Shown here in pieces: positions 18,116 through 26,571 of a stretch of 62,308 bases of DNA. Below the pieces are notes generated by a model. That model worked only from the letters and a program-made list of their open reading frames with translations. It was not told where the DNA came from and made no database searches. The position numbers were made by a program, and so were the translations under genes. This stretch comes from SKVR01 sp037441525 (lineage in GTDB: Bacteria > Bacteroidota > Bacteroidia > Bacteroidales > UBA7960). Position 1 is the stretch's first letter, and each line of letters starts with the position of its first letter. Location of the stretch: positions 1 to 62,308 of the forward strand of contig JBBISA010000018.1 of assembly GCA_037441525.1 (NCBI GenBank), read 5' to 3'.

Positions 18116-19552
18116 ATGATCAGACCTATTCAATTTGTTGTCTGCATGGCAATTACGTTTTGTTTTTTGCCATATTCCAGGGTTTACTCCCAACAAGTAA
18201 CAAACCTGAGCCTTGAGCAATGTATCGATCAGGCCTGGAAAAACAATCTTCAATTGAAGCAACAGCAACTTTCGGTTGATTTGGCCAGGCAAAATCTTAC
18301 ACAGAGCAAAGCAGCACTGCTTCCCAGCCTCAATGCAAGCGCCACTCACGCCTATAATTTTGGCCGTACCATCGACCTTTTTACTAACGAATTTGCCACA
18401 TCCAGTGTGCTTTCCAACAATTTTAGTGTTTCAAGCGGAGCTAATCTTTTCAGTGGTTTTCAAGTACACAATACCATTCGCCAAAACAAACTGGATCTGG
18501 AAGCAGGAAAACTTGATCTTGAAAAGAGTTACAATGATGTCGCCCTTATGGTTGCATCTGCTTACCTTCAGATACTTTTCAGCACCGAACTTGTTTCCAA
18601 TGTTTCAAATCAGGTTGAAATTACACGTCAGCAGGTTGACCGCACATCAAAACTGGTAGATGCCGGCACATTGCCCCGTGGCGCACTTCTTACTGTTCAG
18701 GCACAACTTGCTACTGAGGAGTTGCAGCTGGTAAATGCCCGCAATCAACTCGACCTGAGTTATCTTAACTTAAAGCAGATACTATTTTTACCCGAGGAAG
18801 AAATTTTTTCTATCGAAATTCCTCAAATAGAAATAGAAATTCAGGAAGAAAATCCATACACCCCTTTGCAGGTTTATCGGGTTGCTGTGCAGGAACAACC
18901 CCAGGTAAAGTCGGCCGAACTCAGAATCCTCAGCGCAGAACGTACCCTTGCCATAGCCAGGGGTGGCCGCAGCCCGATGCTTTCTTTACGGGGCTCCTAC
19001 GGAACAGGTTATTCGGGTGCGCAACGCGAAGTAACCGATGTTTTGATTACCGAACCTAAACGCATTGGTCTTACCGAATCGGGTGAAATTGTTTATGGTC
19101 CTGGATTTGATTATGTTTCGCGCGTAAAACCATTTTCTAATCAGCTAAAGGACAACCTGAACCGAAGCTTAGGATTTTTTCTCACAGTTCCTATTTTCAA
19201 CAATTACCAGATAAATGCAAATATTGGCCGTTCGCGCATTGGCCTTGAAAATGCACGATTGCAGAATCAGATTGTAAGGGAGCAATTATTCCAGACCATT
19301 CAGCAGGCTCATGCCGATGCTTCTGCAGCAATGAAAAGATACATTGCCACCAATAAAAATGTGCTTGCACTGCAGGAGTCATTTCGATATACACAGCAAC
19401 GCTTCGATGTGGGCATGGTAAACTCAATAGAATTTAATGATGCAAAAAATCGCTTGTCGGCGGCGCAGTCAGAGTTGCTGCAGGCAAAGTATGAATATGT
19501 TTTCAGAATGAAAATTCTGGATTTTTATATGGGCGAACCTTTGAAATTTTAA
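18116..19552 (+). CDS. TolC family outer membrane efflux protein
   Basis: A 478-residue outer-membrane channel-tunnel protein. A signal peptide of about 25 residues is followed by two repeated long-helix/beta-barrel units: the first contains LSLEQCIDQAWKNN and QSKAALLPSLNASATHAYNF, and the second AVQEQPQVKSAEL and FDVGMVNSIEFNDAKNRL. TolC proteins dock with periplasmic adaptors to export drugs, proteins or lipids. An adaptor of the HlyD/MacA type follows on the same strand after an unusual 235-base leader, but no ABC or RND pump gene is present. Confidence 0.92.
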   Translation: MIRPIQFVVCMAITFCFLPYSRVYSQQVTNLSLEQCIDQAWKNNLQLKQQQLSVDLARQNLTQSKAALLPSLNASATHAYNFGRTIDLFTNEFATSSVLSNNFSVSSGANLFSGFQVHNTIRQNKLDLEAGKLDLEKSYNDVALMVASAYLQILFSTELVSNVSNQVEITRQQVDRTSKLVDAGTLPRGALLTVQAQLATEELQLVNARNQLDLSYLNLKQILFLPEEEIFSIEIPQIEIEIQEENPYTPLQVYRVAVQEQPQVKSAELRILSAERTLAIARGGRSPMLSLRGSYGTGYSGAQREVTDVLITEPKRIGLTESGEIVYGPGFDYVSRVKPFSNQLKDNLNRSLGFFLTVPIFNNYQINANIGRSRIGLENARLQNQIVREQLFQTIQQAHADASAAMKRYIATNKNVLALQESFRYTQQRFDVGMVNSIEFNDAKNRLSAAQSELLQAKYEYVFRMKILDFYMGEPLKF

Positions 19553-19670
19553 CCTGAAAAACGTCCCGGAATGAAACATGAATCTTTTATTAATGCCAAT
19601 ACAGATGATAAATTGTCCTGTAGGTTTTCTTGCAAGGGTGAGACAAACTGCAGTGTAAAATTTTAGAACT

Positions 19671-19787
19671 ATTTACGGATGAAACCCACATGTTTTTGCA
19701 AAACACAAACACCGATGAGAATAAGTTTTAGAACATGTGTGGTTCTCCCGAATTAACGGGAGACTTTAACTTAAAAATTATTTACGA
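19671..19787 (+). promoter_or_regulatory. Leader of the HlyD-type gene with duplicated start site, small ORF and hairpin
   Basis: The 15 bases ATTTACGGATGAAAC at 19671-19685 recur with one change at 19780-19794, where they contain the ATG of the adaptor gene. The first copy opens a 25-codon frame (19679-19756, start MKPTCFCKTQ). Its last codons form one arm of a hairpin CTCCCG/CGGGAG (19745-19750 and 19757-19762). ACATGTT (19688-19694) can also pair with AACATGT (19732-19738). The layout resembles a leader-peptide or translation-dependent control region, but no T run follows, so transcription attenuation is not shown. Confidence 0.4.
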
Positions 19788-21131
19788 ATGAAACAGAATA
19801 AAATATTGAAAATAATAGGGATTATCCTGGGAGTATTGATTATTTTGAGCATAGTAGGCCGCCAGCTGGGATGGATTGGCAAACAGGAAGGGACTAAAGT
19901 AACTGCCGAAGATGCCCAATTGCGAACGATAATAGAAATAGTAACAGCCAACGGTAAGGTTCAACCGGTAACCGAAGTAAAAATGAGTCCTGATGTTTCG
20001 GGCGAAATAGTTGAATTGCTGGTTAAGGAGGGCGATTTCGTGAGAAAGGGCGATTTATTGGTACGCATTAATCCCGACATTTATAAATCGGCTGTCGACA
20101 GGGTGGAAGCTACCCTGAATACAAGCAGGGCCAATCTTGCCAATGCACGCGCACGCAAATCGCAGGCCGAAGCCCAGTTTATCAATGCAAAATCAGCTTT
20201 CGACCGAAGCCAGCTGTTATTTAACCAGGAAGCTATTTCGGAATCGGAGTTTGATTCTGCCCGGGCACAGTTTCTTGTGGCACAGGCTGAAGTGGAGGCT
20301 GGAAGGCAGAGTGTGATTGCTGCAGAATTTCAGGTACAAAGTGCAAATGCAACATTACGGGAGGCCCGCGAAAATCTTACAAAAACCAACATTTTCGCTC
20401 CGATGGATGGCACCATATCGCGCCTTGATGCTGAACTAGGTGAACGGGTGGTGGGAACATCGCAGTTTGCAGGTACCGAAATTCTTCGCATTGCAAATCT
20501 TAATGAAATGGAGGTGCTTGTTGAGGTAAATGAAAACGACATTATCAGAGTAAATGAAGGCGATACAGCTTTTATTGAGATTGATGCTTATCTGAATCAA
20601 CGCTTTAAGGGTGTGGTTACGTCAATTGCCAACTCTTCTTTACGGCAAACGGTTTCGGTTGATCAGGTTACTAATTATGAAGTTAAAATAAGGATACTGC
20701 CTGAATCATATAATCATTTGCTTAGGGACAACCAACCCCACCTTTCTCCTTTCAGACCAGGGATGTCGGCTGCGGCAGATATTCAGACCAAAACTGTATT
20801 TAACGTATTGAGTGTGCCCATACAGGCAGTAACAACCCGCACCGACGATAAACAAGCCAACAAAGCAGATAGTCTTGCCAATGAACCTGCGCCTGCTATT
20901 TCAGCGGGCTCAGTGAAAGCCCAGGAGTACGTTTTTTTGGTACAAGATGATAACACGGTTAAATTAATTGCCGTAGAATCAGGAGTTCAGGACAGTAACT
21001 ATATAGAAATACGCTCCGGAATTGATGTTGGGCAAATTGTGGTTACCGGGCCATTCAGGGCTGTTTCAAGGGGTTTAAAGGAGGGCGACAGGGTTAAGGT
21101 TGTTTCGAGGGAAGAACTTTTCGCAGAATAG
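19788..21131 (+). CDS. HlyD/MacA-type efflux periplasmic adaptor subunit
   Basis: A 447-residue membrane-fusion protein anchored by one N-terminal transmembrane helix (about 8-27). After the anchor come a lipoyl-like half (VSGEIVELLVKEGDFVRKGDLLVRI), a long alpha-hairpin (about 85-190, rich in Ala, Gln and Arg), the second lipoyl half (TNIFAPMDGTISRL) and beta-barrel/membrane-proximal domains. It would bridge an inner-membrane pump to the TolC protein encoded upstream. The pump is not encoded next to it: tsaB follows after 58 bases. The C-terminal domain contains an Ala- and Ser-rich insertion at about 350-380. Confidence 0.92.
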   Translation: MKQNKILKIIGIILGVLIILSIVGRQLGWIGKQEGTKVTAEDAQLRTIIEIVTANGKVQPVTEVKMSPDVSGEIVELLVKEGDFVRKGDLLVRINPDIYKSAVDRVEATLNTSRANLANARARKSQAEAQFINAKSAFDRSQLLFNQEAISESEFDSARAQFLVAQAEVEAGRQSVIAAEFQVQSANATLREARENLTKTNIFAPMDGTISRLDAELGERVVGTSQFAGTEILRIANLNEMEVLVEVNENDIIRVNEGDTAFIEIDAYLNQRFKGVVTSIANSSLRQTVSVDQVTNYEVKIRILPESYNHLLRDNQPHLSPFRPGMSAAADIQTKTVFNVLSVPIQAVTTRTDDKQANKADSLANEPAPAISAGSVKAQEYVFLVQDDNTVKLIAVESGVQDSNYIEIRSGIDVGQIVVTGPFRAVSRGLKEGDRVKVVSREELFAE

Positions 21132-21160
21132 ACTCACCTGGGCCACAGTTGCTTTTATTG

Positions 21161-21168
21161 TAACTTTG
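21161..21168 (+). promoter_or_regulatory. Candidate -7 box for tsaB
   Basis: TAACTTTG matches the Bacteroidota TAnnTTTG -7 element and lies 21 bases before the tsaB ATG, within the short space after the adaptor gene. No clear TTTG is seen at the expected -33 distance, so support is partial. Confidence 0.35.
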
Positions 21169-21189
21169 CAACCAGTTGGAAATAAATCT

Positions 21190-21888
21190 ATGGCAAACAT
21201 TTTACTAATTGAAACTGCCACCCGTATATGTTCGGTGGGCGTGGCAGTGGATGACCAGGTTGTTTCACTGGCTGAAGACAGAAGCTCTCAATATTCCCAT
21301 TCGGCGCAACTTACCAGATTTATTTCCAGGGTTATTGCAGATGCCGGTCTTGAAATCAACAACCTTAATGCGGTAGCAGTGAGTATGGGACCTGGCTCCT
21401 ACACCGGTTTGCGTATTGGGGTTTCGGTTGCCAAAGGGCTTTGCTTTGGCCTTGATATACCGCTTGTGTCAGTAAACACATTGTACGCCATGGCAACCGT
21501 AGCCAAAGAACGTCTGAATAACGAAGGCCTTTCCTTTCTGGTGCCAATGATTGATGCCCGAAGAATGGAGGTGTATAATGCTGTATTCTCAAAAGAACTT
21601 GCACCGATCAGGGATACTATCGCCGAAATAATTTCGGCTGCTTCTTTCAGTCATTACCTTGTACAGGGAAGAGTTGCCTTTTTTGGTGATGGGGCTGAGA
21701 AATGTAAGGAAACACTGAGTCATAACAACGCATTGTTTTTTAATGATATTTTCCCATCGGCAACCGGTATGGTGCATGAAGCCTATCGAAAATTTAAAGA
21801 AGGGATAATTGAAGATGTGGCCTATTTTGAACCCTTTTATTTAAAGGATTTTGTGGCTGGAAAACCGCGGGTAAAGGGTTTAATTTAA
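21190..21888 (+). CDS. tsaB: tRNA threonylcarbamoyladenosine biosynthesis protein TsaB
   Basis: A 232-residue partner of TsaD and TsaE in making the t6A37 modification of ANN-decoding tRNAs. It begins MANILLIETATRICSVGVAV, the actin-like/ASKHA fold start, and has the family motif SMGPGSYTGLRIG (about 62-74). The frame extends 30 codons further upstream, but ATG at 21190 gives the conserved N-terminus and sits just after a TAACTTTG box. TsaD and TsaE are not in the window. The next gene, an FtsB/DivIC-like gene, starts 54 bases later. Confidence 0.95.
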   Translation: MANILLIETATRICSVGVAVDDQVVSLAEDRSSQYSHSAQLTRFISRVIADAGLEINNLNAVAVSMGPGSYTGLRIGVSVAKGLCFGLDIPLVSVNTLYAMATVAKERLNNEGLSFLVPMIDARRMEVYNAVFSKELAPIRDTIAEIISAASFSHYLVQGRVAFFGDGAEKCKETLSHNNALFFNDIFPSATGMVHEAYRKFKEGIIEDVAYFEPFYLKDFVAGKPRVKGLI

Positions 21889-21942
21889 CTGAAAATCAAT
21901 TAAATTTGTCGCCAGGCCCTAATGCCACTATTTCTTTGCATT

Positions 21943-22239
21943 ATGAAGCAATTGATTGAACGAATCCCTCCGTTTTTAAAAAATAAATATGTGCTGGTAC
22001 TCATTGCCGCGGTGATATGGTTTATTTTCTTTGACCAGAATAATCTTGTTCAGCAATACCGTTTATCCCGACAAATTAAAAACCTGAAACAAGAAAAAGA
22101 GTATTACCAGGAGCAAATTGCCATTGATACGCTGCAAATCAGAAAATTGAAAGAGAATCCGGATGAACTGGAGCGTTATGCCCGCGAAAAATACCTGATG
22201 AAAAAGAAGGATGAAGACATTTTCATTGTACCAGAATAA
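21943..22239 (+). CDS. Septum formation initiator family protein (FtsB/DivIC-like)
   Basis: A 98-residue bitopic membrane protein: a short cytoplasmic N-terminus, one transmembrane helix (YVLVLIAAVIWFIFF, about 15-29) and a periplasmic coiled coil (YRLSRQIKNLKQEKEYYQEQI), then the family motif NPDELERYAREKYLMKK. FtsB/DivIC proteins join the divisome with FtsL and FtsQ. I chose the Met at 21943; an upstream Met seven codons earlier would add a poor extension. A TAAATTTG box at 21901-21908 is a plausible -7 element. Confidence 0.9.
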   Translation: MKQLIERIPPFLKNKYVLVLIAAVIWFIFFDQNNLVQQYRLSRQIKNLKQEKEYYQEQIAIDTLQIRKLKENPDELERYAREKYLMKKKDEDIFIVPE

Positions 22240-22274
22240 TTTTGCTTCTTCCCCCACTCCTATAAACACAAGCC

Positions 22275-22369
22275 TTTAACCCAAATTTGTCTTTGGCCGT
22301 TTTTTCAAAGGACCGTCATTAAAAATTTTAAGTTTTCAGTTATTGATTATGTGACTTCTATTTTGACAA
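22275..22369 (+). repeat. 95-bp dispersed intergenic repeat, copy A
   Basis: This segment matches the reverse complement of 40677-40771 over the full 95 bases without gaps, with about 83 identities by eye. Conserved blocks include TTTAACCCAAATTTGTCTTT, GACCGTCATT, and GTTATTGATTATG followed by GACTTCT. Similarity stops sharply at both ends. This copy lies between the convergent ftsB-like and priA genes, ending 24 bases from the priA stop. It may be a decayed mobile-element fragment, a MITE-like repeat or a repeated structured RNA. Confidence 0.75.
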
Positions 22370-22392
22370 TTTTCAGTTTTTTTCCAAAACCA

Positions 22393-24888
22393 TTAACCGG
22401 GGTCAACATTTACCTTGAGTTTTATGGCCTTAAACCTGGGGTCAAAATTGAACTGATATATTTCCTGTTTCAACAGGTTTTTATAGTGTGCAAATGTGTC
22501 TGACCGTTGAATTTTTACGATTATGTTCTTCAGATATTGTGCTTTTATGCGCGAGACTACCGGGAATTCCGGACCAAGTACGCTGTCCTTAGCCAGAATT
22601 TTTCTTAACCTGCCGGCAAAATAGGCAGATGCTGAATTTACTTTTTCGGGATCGGCATGCAAAAATGTGAGCAGAACCAATCTGTAAAAAGGGGGATAGT
22701 GGAAGTTTCGTCGTTCAAGAATCTGATTTTTGTATAGTTCTTCGTAATTGTTGTCAATAACTTGCCTTATAATGGCATTCCATGGGTCTAATGCCTGTAT
22801 AATCACTCTGCCACGGTCGTTTTTACGACCAGCTCTTCCACTTACCTGTGCCATCATTTGAAATGCCCGTTCGTGCGCCCTGAAATCGGGGAAACTCATC
22901 ATGCTATCGGCACTAAGAATACCTACCACAGCAACATTTTCAAAATCGAGCCCTTTAGATACCATCTGGGTTCCCACCAGAATGTCAATTTTTTTTTCTT
23001 CAAAATCACTAATGATATTGGCATAGGCATTTTTTGCCCGGGTGGTATCCAGGTCCATTCGTTTTACGGTAGCGTTGGGAAAAAGAAGAGGCAGTTCTTC
23101 CTCAATTTTTTCCGTTCCAAATCCTACCAGGCTTATTTCGGCCGAACCGCACGAAGGGCATTGATGGTGTGGTGTTACAGAGTAACCACAGTAATGACAT
23201 CTGAGTTTGTTGATGTGTTTGTGAAAAACCAGACTAACATCGCACTGAGTGCAGGTAGGGATAAAGTTGCAAACCGGGCACTCCATATAGGGAGAGAATC
23301 CTCTTCTGTTTTTAAAAAGGATAACCTGTTTTTTTTCATCAAGCGCCTTTATGATATTTTCGAAAAGCAGCGATGAGATATGCGATTTTAAGGTTTTCTC
23401 GCGGGTTTCCTTTTTCATATCGGCTACCAGTACTTCGGGCATCTGCACTCCGCCAAACCTTTTTGTAAGAGCAACCAGTCCGTATTTCCCTGATTTGGCA
23501 TTGTGAAATGATTCTACCGATGGGGTAGCAGAACCAAGTAATACCTTGGCTCCATTTAATGCTGCCAGCCAAATTGCCGAATCGCGGGCATGATAACGAG
23601 GGGCCGGGTCGTGCTGTTTATAGGATGTTTCGTGCTCTTCATCAACAATAATAAGCCCCAGTTTATTGAAAGGAAGAAACAGGGCAGAACGGGGGCCTAC
23701 CACCAATTGATAGCTAATTCTTTTTCCGGCCGACTCCAGCCCGCCCAGTGTGAGGTTGTTCCAGACCTCTGTGCGTTCCATTTCATTGAATTTGGAATGG
23801 TATATTCCCGCCGTATCGCCAAAATGTTGCTGAATACGCCGGATTATTTGGGTAGTAAGGGCAATTTCGGGAAGCAGATATAGAACCTGTTCTCCCCGAT
23901 CAAGAGCTTCTTTGATAAGTTGAATATAAATTTCGGTTTTTCCGCTCGATGTTACTCCATGTAATAATACACAACTTTTTTCCTTCCATTGCTCTCTTAT
24001 CTGATTTAGAGCCATCTGCTGGTATTCATTGAATTGTATTTCATTGATACTTTTTTCAATATGCTCGAAGCGGCTTACGGTTTTTCGATAAATAGTTATT
24101 ATTCCTTTTTCGGCAAGTGCGCTAACCGCAGCAGATGCATTTTTTATCAGATCGGAGATCTCTTTAAGGCTAACTTCGCGGATTGCGGTATGGTATCTCC
24201 CTGATTGTTTTATGTAAGCAATTAGCACTTCAAGTTGTTTTGGGGCTTTTTTTTCAGCAAGGTCAAAGGCTTTTTTCAACATTTCTTCGCTTTCCCATTC
24301 AGGTGCGAGTTTTATAAATTTTTCAAGTCGGGGACGATAGGGGTTTTCCAGCTCTTCGTTAAGCAAAACTACTTTTTTGTCCATAAGGTTGCTAATAAGA
24401 GAGAAAACCTTCTGCTGACCGGTTATTTGGGTTATTTCGCTTAACGACAAGGTTTTTCGCAACTCCAATGCCTCGGCTATCAGAAACTCCTTTTCGTTAA
24501 GGTCTTGTATGTCACCTTCAAAATCGGGATTAAGAGTAATACGGGTTTCGCTGGCCAGCTTCATAGCCGGAGGCAGGGCAGCATTCATCACATCTCCGGG
24601 ATAACAGATATAATAGTCGGCCATCCAATTCCAGAACTGTAGCTGTTTTTCGTTTACAACAGGGATTTCATCAAGGACTCCTGTAATATATTTTGCCTGA
24701 AATTCCTGTGGGGGTTGATGATGGATTCTGGCAACAATCCCGGAGTATATTTTTCGGGTTCCAAAGGGGACTATTACCCTTTTTCCGGGAGAAACCAGTT
24801 CATTGTATCCGTAAGGAACCCTGTATGTGAAAAAGCCCGGCAGAGGCAGAGGAAGTATTATATCGGCAAACAGGGTGTTTCTCTCCAT
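22393..24888 (-). CDS. priA: Primosomal replication protein N' (PriA helicase)
   Basis: A 3'-to-5' DNA helicase that reloads the replisome at stalled forks. The 831-residue protein is somewhat longer than the approximately 730 of E. coli. A 3'-binding domain (about 1-110) precedes a winged-helix linker, Walker A GVTSSGKT at 311-318, DEEH at 416-419 and a two-zinc cysteine cluster (CPVCNFIPTCTQC, then CHYCG and CPSCG) embedded in the second helicase lobe, which ends with QVSGRAGRK. All functional motifs are intact. It converges on the repeat-containing gap after the ftsB-like gene. Confidence 0.96.
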   Translation of the reverse strand: MERNTLFADIILPLPLPGFFTYRVPYGYNELVSPGKRVIVPFGTRKIYSGIVARIHHQPPQEFQAKYITGVLDEIPVVNEKQLQFWNWMADYYICYPGDVMNAALPPAMKLASETRITLNPDFEGDIQDLNEKEFLIAEALELRKTLSLSEITQITGQQKVFSLISNLMDKKVVLLNEELENPYRPRLEKFIKLAPEWESEEMLKKAFDLAEKKAPKQLEVLIAYIKQSGRYHTAIREVSLKEISDLIKNASAAVSALAEKGIITIYRKTVSRFEHIEKSINEIQFNEYQQMALNQIREQWKEKSCVLLHGVTSSGKTEIYIQLIKEALDRGEQVLYLLPEIALTTQIIRRIQQHFGDTAGIYHSKFNEMERTEVWNNLTLGGLESAGKRISYQLVVGPRSALFLPFNKLGLIIVDEEHETSYKQHDPAPRYHARDSAIWLAALNGAKVLLGSATPSVESFHNAKSGKYGLVALTKRFGGVQMPEVLVADMKKETREKTLKSHISSLLFENIIKALDEKKQVILFKNRRGFSPYMECPVCNFIPTCTQCDVSLVFHKHINKLRCHYCGYSVTPHHQCPSCGSAEISLVGFGTEKIEEELPLLFPNATVKRMDLDTTRAKNAYANIISDFEEKKIDILVGTQMVSKGLDFENVAVVGILSADSMMSFPDFRAHERAFQMMAQVSGRAGRKNDRGRVIIQALDPWNAIIRQVIDNNYEELYKNQILERRNFHYPPFYRLVLLTFLHADPEKVNSASAYFAGRLRKILAKDSVLGPEFPVVSRIKAQYLKNIIVKIQRSDTFAHYKNLLKQEIYQFNFDPRFKAIKLKVNVDPG

Positions 24889-24960
24889 GACATCAGATTG
24901 TAACCCGGCAAATGTAATAAACCGGTTCTCAAACTAAAAAGAATTCAGGGTTAAAGGTGT

Positions 24961-24994
24961 AAAAAAAAACTGCAACCTAAAACAGGCTGCAGTT
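24961..24994 (-). terminator. Intrinsic terminator of pfkA
   Basis: On the minus strand AACTGCAGCC (24994-24985) pairs with GGTTGCAGTT (24977-24968), including one G-U pair and a 7-base loop, and continues into a T run to 24961. It lies 24 bases after the pfkA stop. Confidence 0.85.
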
Positions 24995-25017
24995 CTTGTA
25001 AGATATAAGGAGAAATA

Positions 25018-26115
25018 TTAATCTCCCATACAAATGCCCACACCTCTGGCAGCTTTGACAAGGTCAGAGGATGGGTCAACAAAGTTATAATGGGCAATTG
25101 CTTCATCAAATGGAACAGAAACAATACGTGGATGCCGGTAGGCAACCATTTCTCCATATTTTCCTTCCAGAACCATTTCAAAAGCTTTAACTCCGAATTG
25201 AGTTGCGAGAACGCGGTCATAGGCAATGGGCGTACCACCACGCTGCAGGTGTCCGAGAACGGTTTCACGCATATCGGCCTGCATACCGCCGTCCTTAAGC
25301 TCACGCATAAGCTTGGTGGCAACGCCACCCAGCCTTACATTTTTATAGCCTGTTTCGGTGCTTTCTTCATAAAACATTTCACCGTCTCTGGGTTTTGCAC
25401 CTTCGGCCACAACAATAATAGCGAAACCCCGGCCCATGTTAAAACGCTGATAAATACGCTCAACTACCTTGGGAATATCATAGGGAATTTCGGGGATGAG
25501 ACATACATGTGCCCCGCCGGCAACAGCGGCATGAAGAGCAATCCATCCTGCATAACGGCCCATCACTTCAAGGATCAACACCCTGTTGTGGCTTTCAGCT
25601 GTGGTAACCAGTTTATCAACAGCGGAAGTGGCTTCCTGCACTGCAGTTTGAAAACCGAAGGTAAAGTCGGTCGCAGAAAGGTCGTTGTCAATGGTTTTGG
25701 GAACCCCGATAATATTGAGACCTTTTTCGTACAATTTCTGTGAAATGGCTTGCGAGCCATCGCCTCCAATGTTAATTACCGCATCGACTCCCAGATACTG
25801 AAGACGGCGAAGCATCTCATCAGACCTGTCGGCACTGCCCCAAGAGCCATCAGGGTTTTTGATGGGCCATGCAAAGGGGCCCCCTTTGTTAGTGGTGCCA
25901 ATAATAGTACCACCACGAATATGAATACCGCCAACTTTACGGTTGTCGAGTACAATAATTTCATTGGGCTCATTGAGAATGCCATCAAAGGCGTTGATAC
26001 TGCCGATAACCTCCCAGTTTTTTTCCTGCGAAGCTCTCAGGGTAATGGCCCTTACTACTGCATTTAATCCGGGGCAATCGCCGCCACCGGTGGCTACTAA
26101 TACTCTTTTTTTCAT
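25018..26115 (-). CDS. pfkA: 6-phosphofructokinase
   Basis: Phosphorylates fructose-6-phosphate to the 1,6-bisphosphate in glycolysis. The 365-residue protein has GGGDCPGLNA at 10-19, GGDGSQ at 117-122, the catalytic PKTIDND (139-145, Asp143) and EVMGRYAGW. At the two positions that track phosphoryl donor choice it has Gly120 (E. coli Gly104, ATP-like) and Lys140 (E. coli Gly124, where Lys is usual in PPi enzymes). This Gly/Lys combination is known from group III-type ATP enzymes, so ATP is the more likely donor but is not certain. It stands alone, with its own terminator and a 456-base upstream gap. Confidence 0.93.
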   Translation of the reverse strand: MKKRVLVATGGGDCPGLNAVVRAITLRASQEKNWEVIGSINAFDGILNEPNEIIVLDNRKVGGIHIRGGTIIGTTNKGGPFAWPIKNPDGSWGSADRSDEMLRRLQYLGVDAVINIGGDGSQAISQKLYEKGLNIIGVPKTIDNDLSATDFTFGFQTAVQEATSAVDKLVTTAESHNRVLILEVMGRYAGWIALHAAVAGGAHVCLIPEIPYDIPKVVERIYQRFNMGRGFAIIVVAEGAKPRDGEMFYEESTETGYKNVRLGGVATKLMRELKDGGMQADMRETVLGHLQRGGTPIAYDRVLATQFGVKAFEMVLEGKYGEMVAYRHPRIVSVPFDEAIAHYNFVDPSSDLVKAARGVGICMGD

Positions 26116-26571
26116 TTTTTCTTACTGGTTAGACTCAACAAAAAAAGCAAAAAAATATCCAGCCGGGAGGGTGGGTAAGTTTTTGCCTGGTTTTATTTTT
26201 ATATAGAAATTATTCAACTAAAAACACAACAACTCAAGGGAAAACCTCAAATCTTCAATTTAAACGTGGTTTGGGGGGGGGAGGTGCTTTTGCTGTAACA
26301 AGGAAAAAGGAAAAATTTGCCGCGAGGGCAGATAATTGTAAACCAATTGGTTCAAAGTCATCAATCCTTAAAGAACGGCAAATCTCCTTTTTTTCCTAAG
26401 TTTGCGTGTTTCACAACAAGCATATCACCCTTAAATCCGGGAGCAAATCTTAGCTGTCAATAAGACCTGCACCCATGGATAAAAACAACACATTTTTACC
26501 CAATTTATCAAAACACGCACAAAGGTAATGATTAAATCAGCTTGCTTGCAAATGCCAATGTTAAATAATTG
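26116..26571. other. Intergenic region upstream of pfkA, with a G9 tract
   Basis: A 456-base stretch between the methyltransferase gene end and pfkA, both leftward. It holds no supported gene. A run of nine G (26273-26281) stands out in an AT-rich setting. The rest should hold the pfkA promoter and any terminator for the methyltransferase gene, but I cannot place either confidently. Confidence 0.5.
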
